From NCBI RefSeq assembly GCF_963678635.1, contig NC_087070.1, positions 40,615,831-40,679,830 of the forward strand: a DNA stretch of 64,000 nt, read 5' to 3'. Position numbers and translations under genes: made by a program. Positions 21,603-31,800 of this stretch are shown here, piece by piece (within the stretch, counting starts at the first letter, position 1; each line of letters starts with the position of its first letter). Source of the stretch: Symsagittifera roscoffensis. Taxonomy: Eukaryota; Xenacoelomorpha; Acoela; Convolutidae. The notes beneath the pieces are model-generated. The model was not told the DNA's origin, ran no database searches, and saw nothing but the letters and a program-made list of their open reading frames with translations.

Positions 21603-24049
21603 TTATGTCGACCCCTCTGCAGCTTCTGGTATTTTTTGTGAGCAACTTAATGCTTCATTCATTTTCTGTCTTTCGATTTCTTGCTTCAGACGTCGTTCTA
21701 TTTCTTTCGCTGCCAGGTCTTGTTTCACTTTGTTGATAGCCTCCGCTGCCGCCTTCTCATAATTTATTTCTAGGGCGTTCTTTGCCGTGGCCTCTATTGC
21801 ACTATTAAAATGTGATACAGCTTTCACTGTTTTCGTCGGTAGCTCCGCACTTGGTTTTTCTAGGTTTTTCGTCTCAAAGTCACCTTGTCTGTTTCTCTGG
21901 TTCTGTACCGCTGCTAGCGCCAACTTGTGTTTTGGATGACTCTGATTCCTAACCGCCTCCCAAAACAACCGACAGTCCATCCTGAAGTGCCCCTCTTGGT
22001 TGCAGAAGAAGCATCTTGCACCTATTTTGATGATTAAGCCACTATAGTACTCGTGTTCTTCCATCTGGCTCATGTCCTCCTCATCTGGTGCGTACCCCAG
22101 ACTCTTCATGCACTGCTTGTATGTTGTGCAATCTGCCACGTGATGATCAGCTGACCCGCAGTTCGCGCATGATCTACGTTTGTCCATGTCATCTCTAGGC
22201 TTGTACCATGACGACCTTTGTGGTTGATTCCCCCCTTCCTGTTATCTGAATATGAGTATTTCTTGGGTTTCATTAGCTTGTACTCTCTCGACTTCTGTCT
22301 CATCTCTTCTGGTGTCGGTGCACTATCTTTCGACAATGTATAGTATGTTGCTAACATTGTTCTCAAGTCATCACTCTTTACCGCATCAATGAATTTTGAG
22401 GCGATGCTAAAGTTTCTTCTGTTGAGGGACTCTTCCGGGTCACTCCTTCTTCTCAAGCTCTCAAGATCATCTAGGAACCTGTCTATCGATTCATCATCCC
22501 TTTGTCTTCTCTTTTCAAATCGCATCATCGCTTGATGACCCTTCATGCCTGAGCCGAATTGATTTAACAATATTTCAAAGATTTTGTCCGCTGTATCGCG
22601 TTCCTCTTCTTTCTTCGCAACCACGCATTTCAATGCCGTGCCTTCCAGATTGCTCAGTATCGCTGTGCATGCTTGCCTCTCATCGTTCAAGTTGTCTTGT
22701 TCCAAGTGCAACCTCATGACTTCTACCCAAGTGTCAATGCATCCATCTGAATCATCTTTGAATTCTTTTGGTTTCTTGAAAGTTTTTCTGGATTTGTTGC
22801 CTCCTCTGTCACTCGAGTCGGTGTTTCTTGTAGCGAAGGCCTCTAGTGTCCTGTTAATCTTTGCCCAGGTGCTTGCCCATGTCATGGCATCCGGTCCCAC
22901 GTTGTTCTGAGTCGTGGAGTCTCCTGGACCACTTGTTGTGTTCGCTGTTCCACTTTTTATAATAGCCTTGGCTCCCACCGGTGCCGTACTCGCGGCCTCC
23001 CTGGTTACTGGTAACGGTGTTGACTGTCGTTTGTTCCTTTGTGGTTCCACGAAGTCAACTCTATTACCTTGTGTCCGCTCTGCCGCTGGCCTGTCTTGTG
23101 GTGTTGAATTCCTCAAGATAGCGTCTAACTTTGTCTGTATAGCACTTGAGCTCTCAGCCTGGTCCCTACTCATCGTATCCATTCTCGTTTCCAAACTCCC
23201 CAACTGGCTATTCACTGCGTCATATCGCTGCTTCATTTCTAGCATGTCTTTTCTGATGTTCTTGTCTCGCTCTCCATCAGTGGTTTCTACTTTGTCAGAC
23301 ATCTGCTGAAGCTTTTCCTCCGTTGCTCTCGCTAGATGGAAATAGTTGTCCAGGTACTCATGTTTGTTGTTTCTCATTTCCTTCCTTATCACATTTCTAT
23401 CATCTTCGCTGTGCTTCAGTTTCTCATCTATCTGATCTAGCTTCGCCATCACGTCGCTTAGCTCAAGAGTAGTTGTTCCATGGTCCGTTGTTGTCCTGTA
23501 GTCGGTCGCTGGTCCCGGTTTTTTCTGATCCTCGTTTTGGTCGGTCCCTGTCGTTCTCGTGGATACTGTTTCGAATGTTTTGCTTTTCTCAACTTTCGTC
23601 TCTTCCACTGCTGTATCTCTCGATCTCATTCCGACCATCATTGCCAATCTTTCAGTAAAAGACGTTCTCTTTTCAGACTCATCCTTCACCATTTCTGGCG
23701 TGTTGCCTGTTGTGTCTTCCACGTTGTCTGTCGGTGAGAACTCCATGGACTTCGGGATAGGTTCTTCCGCATTCGGCATCGGAGTTGACTCTGTCGTTTC
23801 CTTTCCCACTTCATCCACACTTTGATCCGGTGTCTCTAGTTCAATCTCGATGGTGGGTTCTACTCGTTCCCCTTCCGTGCCCTCTTTCGCTCTGTTCTCC
23901 GTGGTACTCCTCGTGCTGACCATACTAACTGAAAAGTTCTTCTTTGTTACCTTCGGACCCATTGATGTTGTTTTACGTAGCGACGAGTTATACTTTGTCT
24001 TCGCTTCGGTAGATCTTTTTTCAGCTACCGGTACCCTGCTCCGCCTCAT
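21603..24049 (-). pseudogene. copy A, gag with coiled coil and two CCHC knuckles
   Basis: The start is the ATG at 24049. Residues 1-200 are Ser/Thr/Glu-rich and look disordered. Residues about 200-315 form a coiled coil. Residues about 430-580 match the retrotransposon Gag core (DGCIDTWVEVMRLHLEQ, FEILLNQFGSGMKGHQAMM, SIDRFLDDLESLRRRS). Near the end are two CX2CX4HX4C knuckles, CANCGSADHHVADC and CFFCNQEGHFRMDC, about 45 residues apart. Gag forms the particle and the knuckles bind RNA. The region is nearly 2.5 kb, large for a Gypsy gag. Fossil. Confidence 0.88.
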
Positions 24050-24280
24050 TATTTACAATTGTTACTATTTACACTATTACTATCTACAAAAATTCTACTC
24101 TAAGGTTAAAACCTCTTTTGACAAAATTTTACAAAAAGAAATTTACGATTTGCTAAAAACAACTTTTCCTGAGCTTTTGAAAATTCTATATGTTGGGATT
24201 TGATAGAGAATTTGATTTTGCAATTGGTTATTTCAACCTGACTTAGTACTCTCTTAGTACCCCCCAAGACTTTCTCTCTA

Positions 24281-25163
24281 CTGTCCCAAGACTCCTCAGT
24301 GTTGTCCCAGTACTTCTTGTTAGTGTCCCAAGACCACTGTCCCAAGACCCTTGCCCTAAGACTACTGTCCCAGGACTACTGTCCCAAGACTACTGTCCCA
24401 AGACTAGTGTCCCAAGACTAGTGTCTCAAGACTACTGTCCCAAGACTAGTGTCCCAAGACCACTGTCCCAAGACCAATGTCCCAAGACCACTGTCCCAAG
24501 ACCAATGTCCCAAGACCACTGTCCCAAGACCAATGTCCCAAGACCACTGTCCCAAGACCACTGTCCCAAGACTAATGTCCCAAGACCACTGTCCCAAGAC
24601 CAATGTCCCAAGACCAATTTCCCAAGACCACTGTCCCAAGACCAATGTCCCAAGACCACTGTCTCAAGACCAATGTCCCAAGACCACTGTCCCAAGACCA
24701 CTGTCCCAAGACTAATGTCCCAAGACCACTGTCCCAAGACCAATGTCCCAAGACCAATTTCCCAAGACCACTGTCCCAAGACCAATGTCCCAAGACCACT
24801 GTCCCAAGACCAATGTCCCAAGACCACTGTCTCAAGACCAATGTCCCAAGACCACTGTCTCAAGACCACTGTCTCAAGACCAATGTCCCAAGACCAATGT
24901 CCCAAGACCACTGTCCCAAGACCAATGTCCCAAGACCAAGGTCCCAAGACCAATGTCCCAAGACCAAGGTCCCAAGACTGTTTCGTACCAAGACTGCTCT
25001 GGTCCAAGACTGTCCCAAGGCTACACTGTCCCAAGACTGTCCCAAGACTGTCCCAAGACTGTCCCAAGACTGCTCTGTCCCGAGACTGTCCCAAGACCGT
25101 GTTGTTCCAAGACTGTCCCCAGACTGCAATGTCCCAGGACTTCTTCGGTACTGTCCCAAGACT
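24281..25163. repeat. 14-bp minisatellite (GTCCCAAGACCACT type), copy A leader
   Basis: Units alternate between AGACCACTGTCCCA and AGACCAATGTCCCA. The core of about 40 regular units (roughly 24430-24975) passes into degenerate units on both sides. A variant (CAATTTCCC) recurs 140 bases apart at about 24615 and 24755, showing a 10-unit higher-order repeat. Because 14 is not a multiple of 3, every third unit restores the frame, and the array is stop-free for hundreds of bases on both strands. Copy B has the same array in the same place (59104-59650). Confidence 0.9.
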
Positions 25164-26062
25164 TGTCACTGAGTGTCTGGATATCGGATCTCTTTCTCTT
25201 CGTTGTAGGGACTATTGAACCACTGTACCTTTTACCACCACTTGAGCTCTAGTAAAAATTTTCCCAAAATCCCTATCTTAATGGTCAAAACCCAAATACT
25301 AATCCCCCTGTATTTGTCTCCCTCTCTATGTTTTGCTATTTGAAACCCTAAATTCCCCGCAGGTATCTTGTGATCACCTGTTCGTTAAAATACCAGCAAC
25401 AAATTTTCACCAAAACGTAAAAATTTAAACTGGAAAAAATTTCAAAAACAAATGGATGAATTCTCCTGAAATTCAAGGTTGACCGATGTCAATCTTTGTC
25501 CGAAAAAATGTCTGGTACCCGATTGCCACGCGTTTTCCTCCCCCCCTGCTAGCAATCTTATGGGATATCACAAAAACTGTCTATGTCCCTTCCCCCCTAC
25601 CGATCCGACCGGGGTACCTACCTTAACCTGATTTTAAATTTGGATATCCGCTTCTTATAGCCAACGCGTGTAAGTATCTAATGTAACTAAATCGACGATG
25701 CCGAACAATTAGTTACTCTAACGTGTCCCTCCTTTTTACAATTTACAACCGCTAACCTCTAACTTAACCAGCCTCCCCTTCTAACCTCCCCCCTCTTTAG
25801 CCTCCCTCTTAAGCAGAAAAATCCCTTAAGCGCAGGGTGCCAAACCTCTCGAGAGAAAACCGTAGACCTGTTTCCAGGCCTGCTTGTATAAAAACTTCCT
25901 CAAAACAATGGGGCTCCGCTTATCCAATTTTACACTTATCTCCTATAATGTAATGTGGATTCTAACGATACCCGTTTGCCCAACTTGAGAACACCCCTGT
26001 GCGTCCTCTTATTGTGATCCCTTGCTGGTTGTGTCCGTTCTGCACTTGACAGCAGCACCACC

Positions 26063-26262
26063 TTCCCACTTGGCTGGTCACCTCTTCCAGTCAAGTTTCC
26101 AGTCGGTTCAGCTCAGTCCTTCTGAACCACTTTCCCACTCGGCTGGTCACCTCTTCCAGTCAGGTCTCCTAGTGGTCCGGTTCGATCCTTGTGAACCACT
26201 TTCCCACTCGGCTGGTCCCCTTTCCAGTCAAGTCTCCTAGTGGTCCGGCTTGGTTGCAATCT
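26063..26262. repeat. three 69-bp tandem repeats in the copy A leader
   Basis: TTCCCACTYGGCTGGTCACC starts at 26063, 26132 and 26201, exactly 69 bases apart, with the units about 90% alike. Copy B has two units with the same spacing (60565 and 60634). They contain no open frame of note. Confidence 0.8.
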
Positions 26263-26669
26263 ATCTGAAAACCCTTAACAACGCCCCCACTCGGGCACCT
26301 TATTGAAGTCACTGGTTTAAATTGCTAGATTGATCGAAACGATAGGTCTTATAAAACAGTATGGGTATACTATTCAATTAATATAAAGGTTTGATCCAAA
26401 TGATCCGGTATCAAAGTCACTGTCTTTTCGTTTTATGGTTTTTGTTCCTTTTTCTATACTTTTTTCTTGTTTTTGTTTCGCTTTTTGTCTTTCTGCTTGT
26501 ACCAGGAAGTTTTTCAGGAAGTTTTCTCAAGTTTTCTTAAAAAGCTATCACGGTACAACCGGATGGTTTACACGTTCCCGCTGAACCGTACCACCGGTAC
26601 TCTAGAATGGGCATGCAGCCCGGAGCTGTGTCAAGTGGGTTCGACTCCGTAGTCATGATGTCGTGAAAA

Positions 26670-26684
26670 CACCCAGGAGCGCCA
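26670..26684 (-). other. candidate primer-binding site of copy A
   Basis: On the minus strand, 11 bases inside the LTR edge, the sequence is TGGCGCTCCTGGGTG. It begins with TGG, as expected for pairing with a tRNA 3' CCA end. The same 15 bases are at 60866-60880 beside the right-hand LTR. The matching tRNA was not identified, and the 11-base offset is longer than usual. Confidence 0.35.
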
Positions 26685-26695
26685 TAAAAACACTA

Positions 26696-28735
26696 TGTAA
26701 CAGTCGCCTACTTTCGTCACATATGAGGCTTAAGAAAAACAGGCCCTATAACCATTGGCTCAAGAGTCAGGGACACTATCTTTTGTGTTTTTCTACCTCA
26801 AGAACGGTCGGAGCCAATTCGGTTCGCTTGCGACATGAGACTAGAACCCGTTACAGCTTAAAAGCTACTACCAAAATATCCCCCCCCCCCACTCTAGAAA
26901 ATAAGAACGTCCCCATACTTAGGTCTCGAAATACCCAAAATACACGAATGCCGTTAAAAACAGGATCGGACCAATCCGTCAAGTTACTTTTTATTGGGCA
27001 GTGGAACTTTGATCCATTTCAGATGGATCAACCTAAAACTCGCCTTATCTCAACATAACAATCATAAAACACACTCGAGAAAACTAAATTAGGGACTCAC
27101 ATGTTGATGCACTCGAGCACAAGGAGTAATTAAATTGATAAGCAACTCGAGAATTAAATAAGATAACTAGATAAGTTCAATACTAATCAGTTTTGATAAC
27201 AGAAATAAGTTTTGACTCTAGAATTGGAGTTTTTGTCTGAACCATTGGGACACTCAAGCTGTCCACCTTTCCGTTGAAGGTTCACTCTGGTTCGGTTCGA
27301 ATAGTTGTACTCTCTTCTCGTGATTATCTCTCTTCCTATTTCAGGACAAGACGGCTCTACTCGTGTATTATTTTGTATCTGGAAATTGCGAATAACAATT
27401 TCCTGCTGTTTTCTTAAGTATTTTCCCGCAATTGTAAATTCGGTCGTTCTGATTTTTTACTTTGTGTTTTCAGTTGGTGCGAGAAAACTGAGCATGACAG
27501 GCTCCAAGCGAAATTTTGAAAATAAAAACTTCACTCCAAAATCACGCATTTTCGTGTCCCTCAAGGTCAAACTTCCAGATATGACCGACTGGCACATTAC
27601 ATTGAGAATGTAGTTTTGGATTTGAACCATTGGGAGACTTACTTCAGTTGTCTACCTTTCCATTGAAGGTTCACTCTGGTTCAGTTGAGTTTTGATCCGC
27701 TCTTGTGATTGTTCTGTCTCCTATATCAGATAAGACAGCTCTACTCTCGTTTTCTACGACGGAAATTGCGAATAGCAACCTCCCACTGTTTTTATTTGAC
27801 AACTTTTCCGCAATTGTAATTCGGTTGTTCGGATTTTATTTTTTGATGTTTTCAGTTGTCGCGAGAAAACTGAACATGACAGGCTCCATTCGAATTTTTG
27901 AAAAAATAAACTTCACTCCAAAATCACGCATTTTCGTGTCCCTCAAGGTCAAACTTCCAGATATGACCGACTGGCACATTACATTGAGAATGTAGTTTTG
28001 GATTTGAACCATTGGGAGACTTACTTCAGTTGTCTACCTTTCCATTGAAGGTTCACTCTGGTTCAGTTGAGTTTTGATCCGCTCTTGTGATTGTTCTGTC
28101 TCCTATATCAGATAAGACAGCTCTACTCTCGTTTTCTACGACGGAAATTGCGAATAGCAACCTCCCACTGTTTTTATTTGACAACTTTTCCGCAATTGTA
28201 ATTCGGTTGTTCGGATTTTATTTTTTGATGTTTTCAGTTGTCGCGAGAAAACTGAACATGACAGGCTCCATTCGAATTTTTGAAAAATTAAACTTCATCC
28301 CAAAACCACGTATTTCGTGTTCCTCAAGGTCAAACTTCCAGATATGACCGACTGGCACATACTCCCCGGACTCAAGATCGATGTCCTCATCGCGTGCTGC
28401 TGTCTGTCAGTGAATCCCCAAAAACCCGATTGTTGCTCAAGATACAGTGCCAGTGGTCATTTACAGAAGTTGGCAGCAAACTAAGTTTATCTACACCCCA
28501 AATTTCATAACCATGTAAAATTTTCACACTATCGCTAAACAGCAATAAAAATCTGCACTCACCTGCACCATTGAATTTTCGCTTTTTAAGCTAATATTTT
28601 AAAATTTCTTTCGTCCTATTCAATCAGGAAATTGTCATGCAGCATTTTGATTTATATAATAGATATAACATATTAATAACAATATCTCGTTTGTTAAAAC
28701 TTCTTTTTCGTGAGCCTAGATTTCATCCAAGTTCA
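26696..28735 (-). repeat. middle LTR (5' LTR of copy A, 3' LTR of copy B)
   Basis: It runs from TGTAACAGTCGCC to CA at 28734-28735. It is 2,040 bases long, because a 382-bp segment present once in the left LTR is here in three tandem, partly diverged copies (about 27201-27582, 27583-27964 and 27965-28345). Without the two extra copies its length (about 1,276) matches the left LTR unit. Confidence 0.75.
26990..27031 (-). promoter_or_regulatory. hairpin and AATAAA in the middle LTR
   Basis: A TTGATCCAT / ATGGATCAA hairpin at 27009-27031 is followed on the minus strand by AATAAA (26995-26990), as in the left LTR. This is the likely polyadenylation region. Confidence 0.45.
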
Positions 28736-28765
28736 CCCTCGAGCCCCTTTCCTTCCCTCTCAAGA
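28736..28765 (-). other. polypurine tract of copy B
   Basis: On the minus strand this is a G/A-rich run (CTTGAGAGGGAAGGAAAG) directly beside the inner edge of the middle LTR, matching the tract of copy A in place and type. Confidence 0.5.
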
Positions 28766-28800
28766 CTCAAGACTCTAGAATTCCCCATTGAGCCACCGGC

Positions 28801-31800
28801 TCATCTCGCGCTCTTCGCCTTCGAGGTACCAGACCCAGACGTATTTGACACCGTGATCTGCTTCAACAGTGCCTCTTCGTCATCGGATCTAATCACGATC
28901 TCTTCCCAGGGTTTCAGCTGTTCATAGGATCGCATCCATTCCCTTTGATCCTGCAATCTCTTTGCTTGGTTGGGCAAACTCTTCAAGCTCGACTCTCGGT
29001 TCAAACAGAAGGAATTGTGCAGACTCAGGCTCACGTTCATCGCCAATTCTTCCTCTAGTATCGAATCTCTCGCCTTGGTATTGTTTCTTGACACTCTACC
29101 GACTCTTTTCCACCCCGTCGTGATCGCATTTCGATGGGTCAGCAGAGGTCTCTTGAAAGCCTCCGGTCCTATCTCGGCCAGGAACTGTCAATATTCCTTT
29201 TGATATCTCTTCATATGATCCCCACCAACTCTTTTCCAACCTGTGGTGATCGCATTTCGATGGGTCAGCAGAGGTCTCTTGAAGGCTTCCGGGCCTATCT
29301 CCGCCAGGAACTGTCGATATTCCTTCTGATATTTCTTCATGTGATCCTTCGTTACCATGTACAACCAGGATGTCAACGTCGCTCGAAACCAGGGAAAGAA
29401 CCTTATGCGGCTCCATACGTGTCTGATTTCCATTGGTATGGCGAATACCTTGCATGCAGTCTCAAACAACTCAAGTCTCCTGCTATAATCTATCGCGTAT
29501 ATCGACTCCGCCGTTGGCGTCTTCGACTCCCGATATTTCGTTACATTTTCTTCAATCCAGCGTAGAGCCAGCATCGTGCTCACCACCAAGATGGTCACCT
29601 TTTGCTGATGATCGGGCAGTCCTAACGACCGAATTTCTTCCACATCCCAGATCAGGCAGAGGTTCGCGTTATCCGGGTACCACACTGTTTGTGCCAGACA
29701 GTGGCATGGACATTCCCCATGTGTGAGGTCAATACTCCTAAGGTTGCGCTCTCCCGAGGCTTCTAGGGGAGGCTCAAGTTCCATCATCCTCTCGTGTATA
29801 GCGTCGTTCTCCTCCATGTTTGGAGCACCACCCATAGGTTTCCCGATCATGTTTTGTCTCTCGTGGTCACTTGTGTTCTCACTTTCCAAACCCAAAAGTT
29901 CTTCCCCCCAGATTTCACTCAAGTCATCCCTCTGTTCTCTCGGCACTGTCCATCGGATTTTCCTCAACAGCCTGTGTGAGTGATGCGACATCCGAGCCAT
30001 TCTTACGCACTTGGGCACTGAGAAGGCTTTGTCTATCAATACCCTTTGGCTGGATACCTCCACCATCGCCATGTGCAATGGATAGTGGCTGCCACATAGG
30101 TTGGCCATCACTGACCCCACTAAGGACTTCGCATTTAGAGGCAGACCATAGGCTTCGCTCATGGGAAATCCCATTTTCGCTTCAAGTCCAACCTTCCAGC
30201 TCTTGATGTGTTTCTGGGTTACCTGCAACACCACGGGCCACGACTCCACACTCAACGCGGTCACCAAGTGGTGTTCTGACTCTAGCCTCTCCAGTGACTG
30301 GAGACTGCACACTCTCGAGAATAATCCCAGAGCTGTTGCTATGTTCACCGTGGTACTCGCGTAGCACTCAGCCACTATCTGTATTTCACTCTTCTCCCTC
30401 TCGGTAATGTCTTCAAACCAGGTGACTAGATCTTCTTTTTGGAAGGACTGTATCCTAACGCATGACCGTCCATCACAAGTGTGCTCGCCATTTCCACACG
30501 TCGAGTCAAGACAACTGCCCGGCTCCGTTTTCTTCATCGACCCTAGTTTACTCGTCGCTTCGCTTGACTCCTTCGCCTGAGGCAAGATCAGTTTGTGCAC
30601 TATGCTCAATGTCGCCAGATCTTCGTCCTCCGCCGGTGCTAATCTCACTCGCTCCGTGACTTCCTCGATCAGGCTCGCATGGGGATGTGGACACCAGGAG
30701 GGCCTCAGCAATTTCCACACCACTCCCACATTTGTGACCAACATGCCATTCCCGTTACCCATCTACAGCTCGACTCTTTTACTTGAGCGCGGCACACTTA
30801 TCACCTCTGGTGTTTTCTCGAGAATCAAACCCAAGCTCGGTCTCTCTCTCTACAGTGTCTATTTCCGCTATATTCTCTGTCCAAAACTTTAGTAGCTCCG
30901 CCACCTCGTAGTTTCTGTGAGCGCCTCCGGCTTCCGAGTCCAGGAAAGGGTTGTACGCCATCCCCATCACTCCAGACACATACTGGTATTCTCCCTTCTT
31001 ATTGGGTTTCTAGTATTCTCCTGACGAGGCCAAGTTACGGTGCACGTCGTGTATCTCCTCAAAGTTCTTGTTGTAGAATCTCCGTATCTCGTCTAACTTC
31101 CTGTGGCTCTCTAAAAATTGCCTGGAACCATCCTCCTTTTCTATCCCAGTACTCTGGTATACATTCAAGATGACTGCTGAGACTCTCCTTTCCACTGCTT
31201 TACTCCCGATTGCTCTTTGTTGACTTGCTAGGATGGTGCTGTCAGTCATCACCGACATTATCCACCTCAAGAAACAAGTAGCGTCTCTCCTCCTTACCAG
31301 GCTCAAGCCTGAGTTATCCCTAGCAATGTGTTGCATCAATTTCTGATATATTTCTAGAATTTTTCCACCCAGCTTCAACTTGTCGTGCGAGGTCAGCGTT
31401 TCTAATTCTATTCCCACCAGGCTCCACGCAAACATCAATTGTCCCACTGTTCTAACGAAGGGATTCGCCATCAACGGCGACGCCGATGAGGATGTCCTCA
31501 TCGCTTCTTCAAAATGGTCCCTTAACAAGTTCTGCCAAGTTCTCTTCAGTTGGCTCCCCAAGTCTAATTTGTTAATCTCAGCCTTCTGCTGGGTAGCCCA
31601 ATTGCGTCGCTTGCGTGACACTCCACTGTCGAGTTTCTTTAGGCAGTCTCTTCCAGTTCCTTCAATGTTTCCAGGGCCACCCACCACGGCCGGGAGGTGT
31701 TCCTCGTTTTATTCTTCTCAAGAGCATCGCTAGTTACTTGCTTCCCAGTGGCCTGGTGTTCGTTTGAGACCCATTCTTTGCCAACGTCTACTTTCACATG

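Larger units (their letters stand above)
24050..26695 (-). other. copy A, 2.6-kb untranslated leader
   Basis: It lies between the 5' LTR and the gag start. It holds a 14-bp minisatellite (24281-25163), about 900 bases of unique non-coding sequence, three 69-bp repeats (26063-26262) and, next to the LTR, a conserved segment with a candidate primer-binding site. Long frames on both strands inside the minisatellite are repeat artefacts. Confidence 0.6.
7240..28735 (-). mobile_element. copy A of a giant Ty3/Gypsy-type LTR element (fossil)
   Basis: The element runs right to left between an LTR at 26696-28735 and one at 7240-9511, with about 17.2 kb of internal sequence. In order it has leader, gag, protease, reverse transcriptase with RNase H, acidic linker, integrase, macro domain, spacer, two-SGNH ORF and X3 ORF. 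It is broken, with roughly half a dozen breaks, and is shorter than copy B in its last part. LTR comparison by eye suggests several percent divergence overall, more in places, so it is not a fresh insertion. The middle LTR is shared with copy B. Confidence 0.85.

Noticed and set aside
24421-25218. Open frames of up to 265 codons inside the leader minisatellite, on both strands
   Set aside because: They follow purely from the 14-bp period and lack of stops in the unit. Both strands and several frames are open at once, and the encoded peptides are simple 14-residue repeats.
26530-26695. tRNA-like stretch with a GGTTCGACTCC T-loop motif beside the LTR (also about 60720-60890)
   Set aside because: The T-stem pairs poorly in one copy, no box A, acceptor stem or anticodon arm could be fitted, and the sequence is simply a conserved part of the element leader.
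27705-28347. Two similar plus-strand ORFs of 86-96 codons (start MIVLSPISDKTALL) as tandem genes
   Set aside because: They coincide with the 382-bp LTR sub-repeat, lie antisense to the element and contain ordinary LTR sequence.
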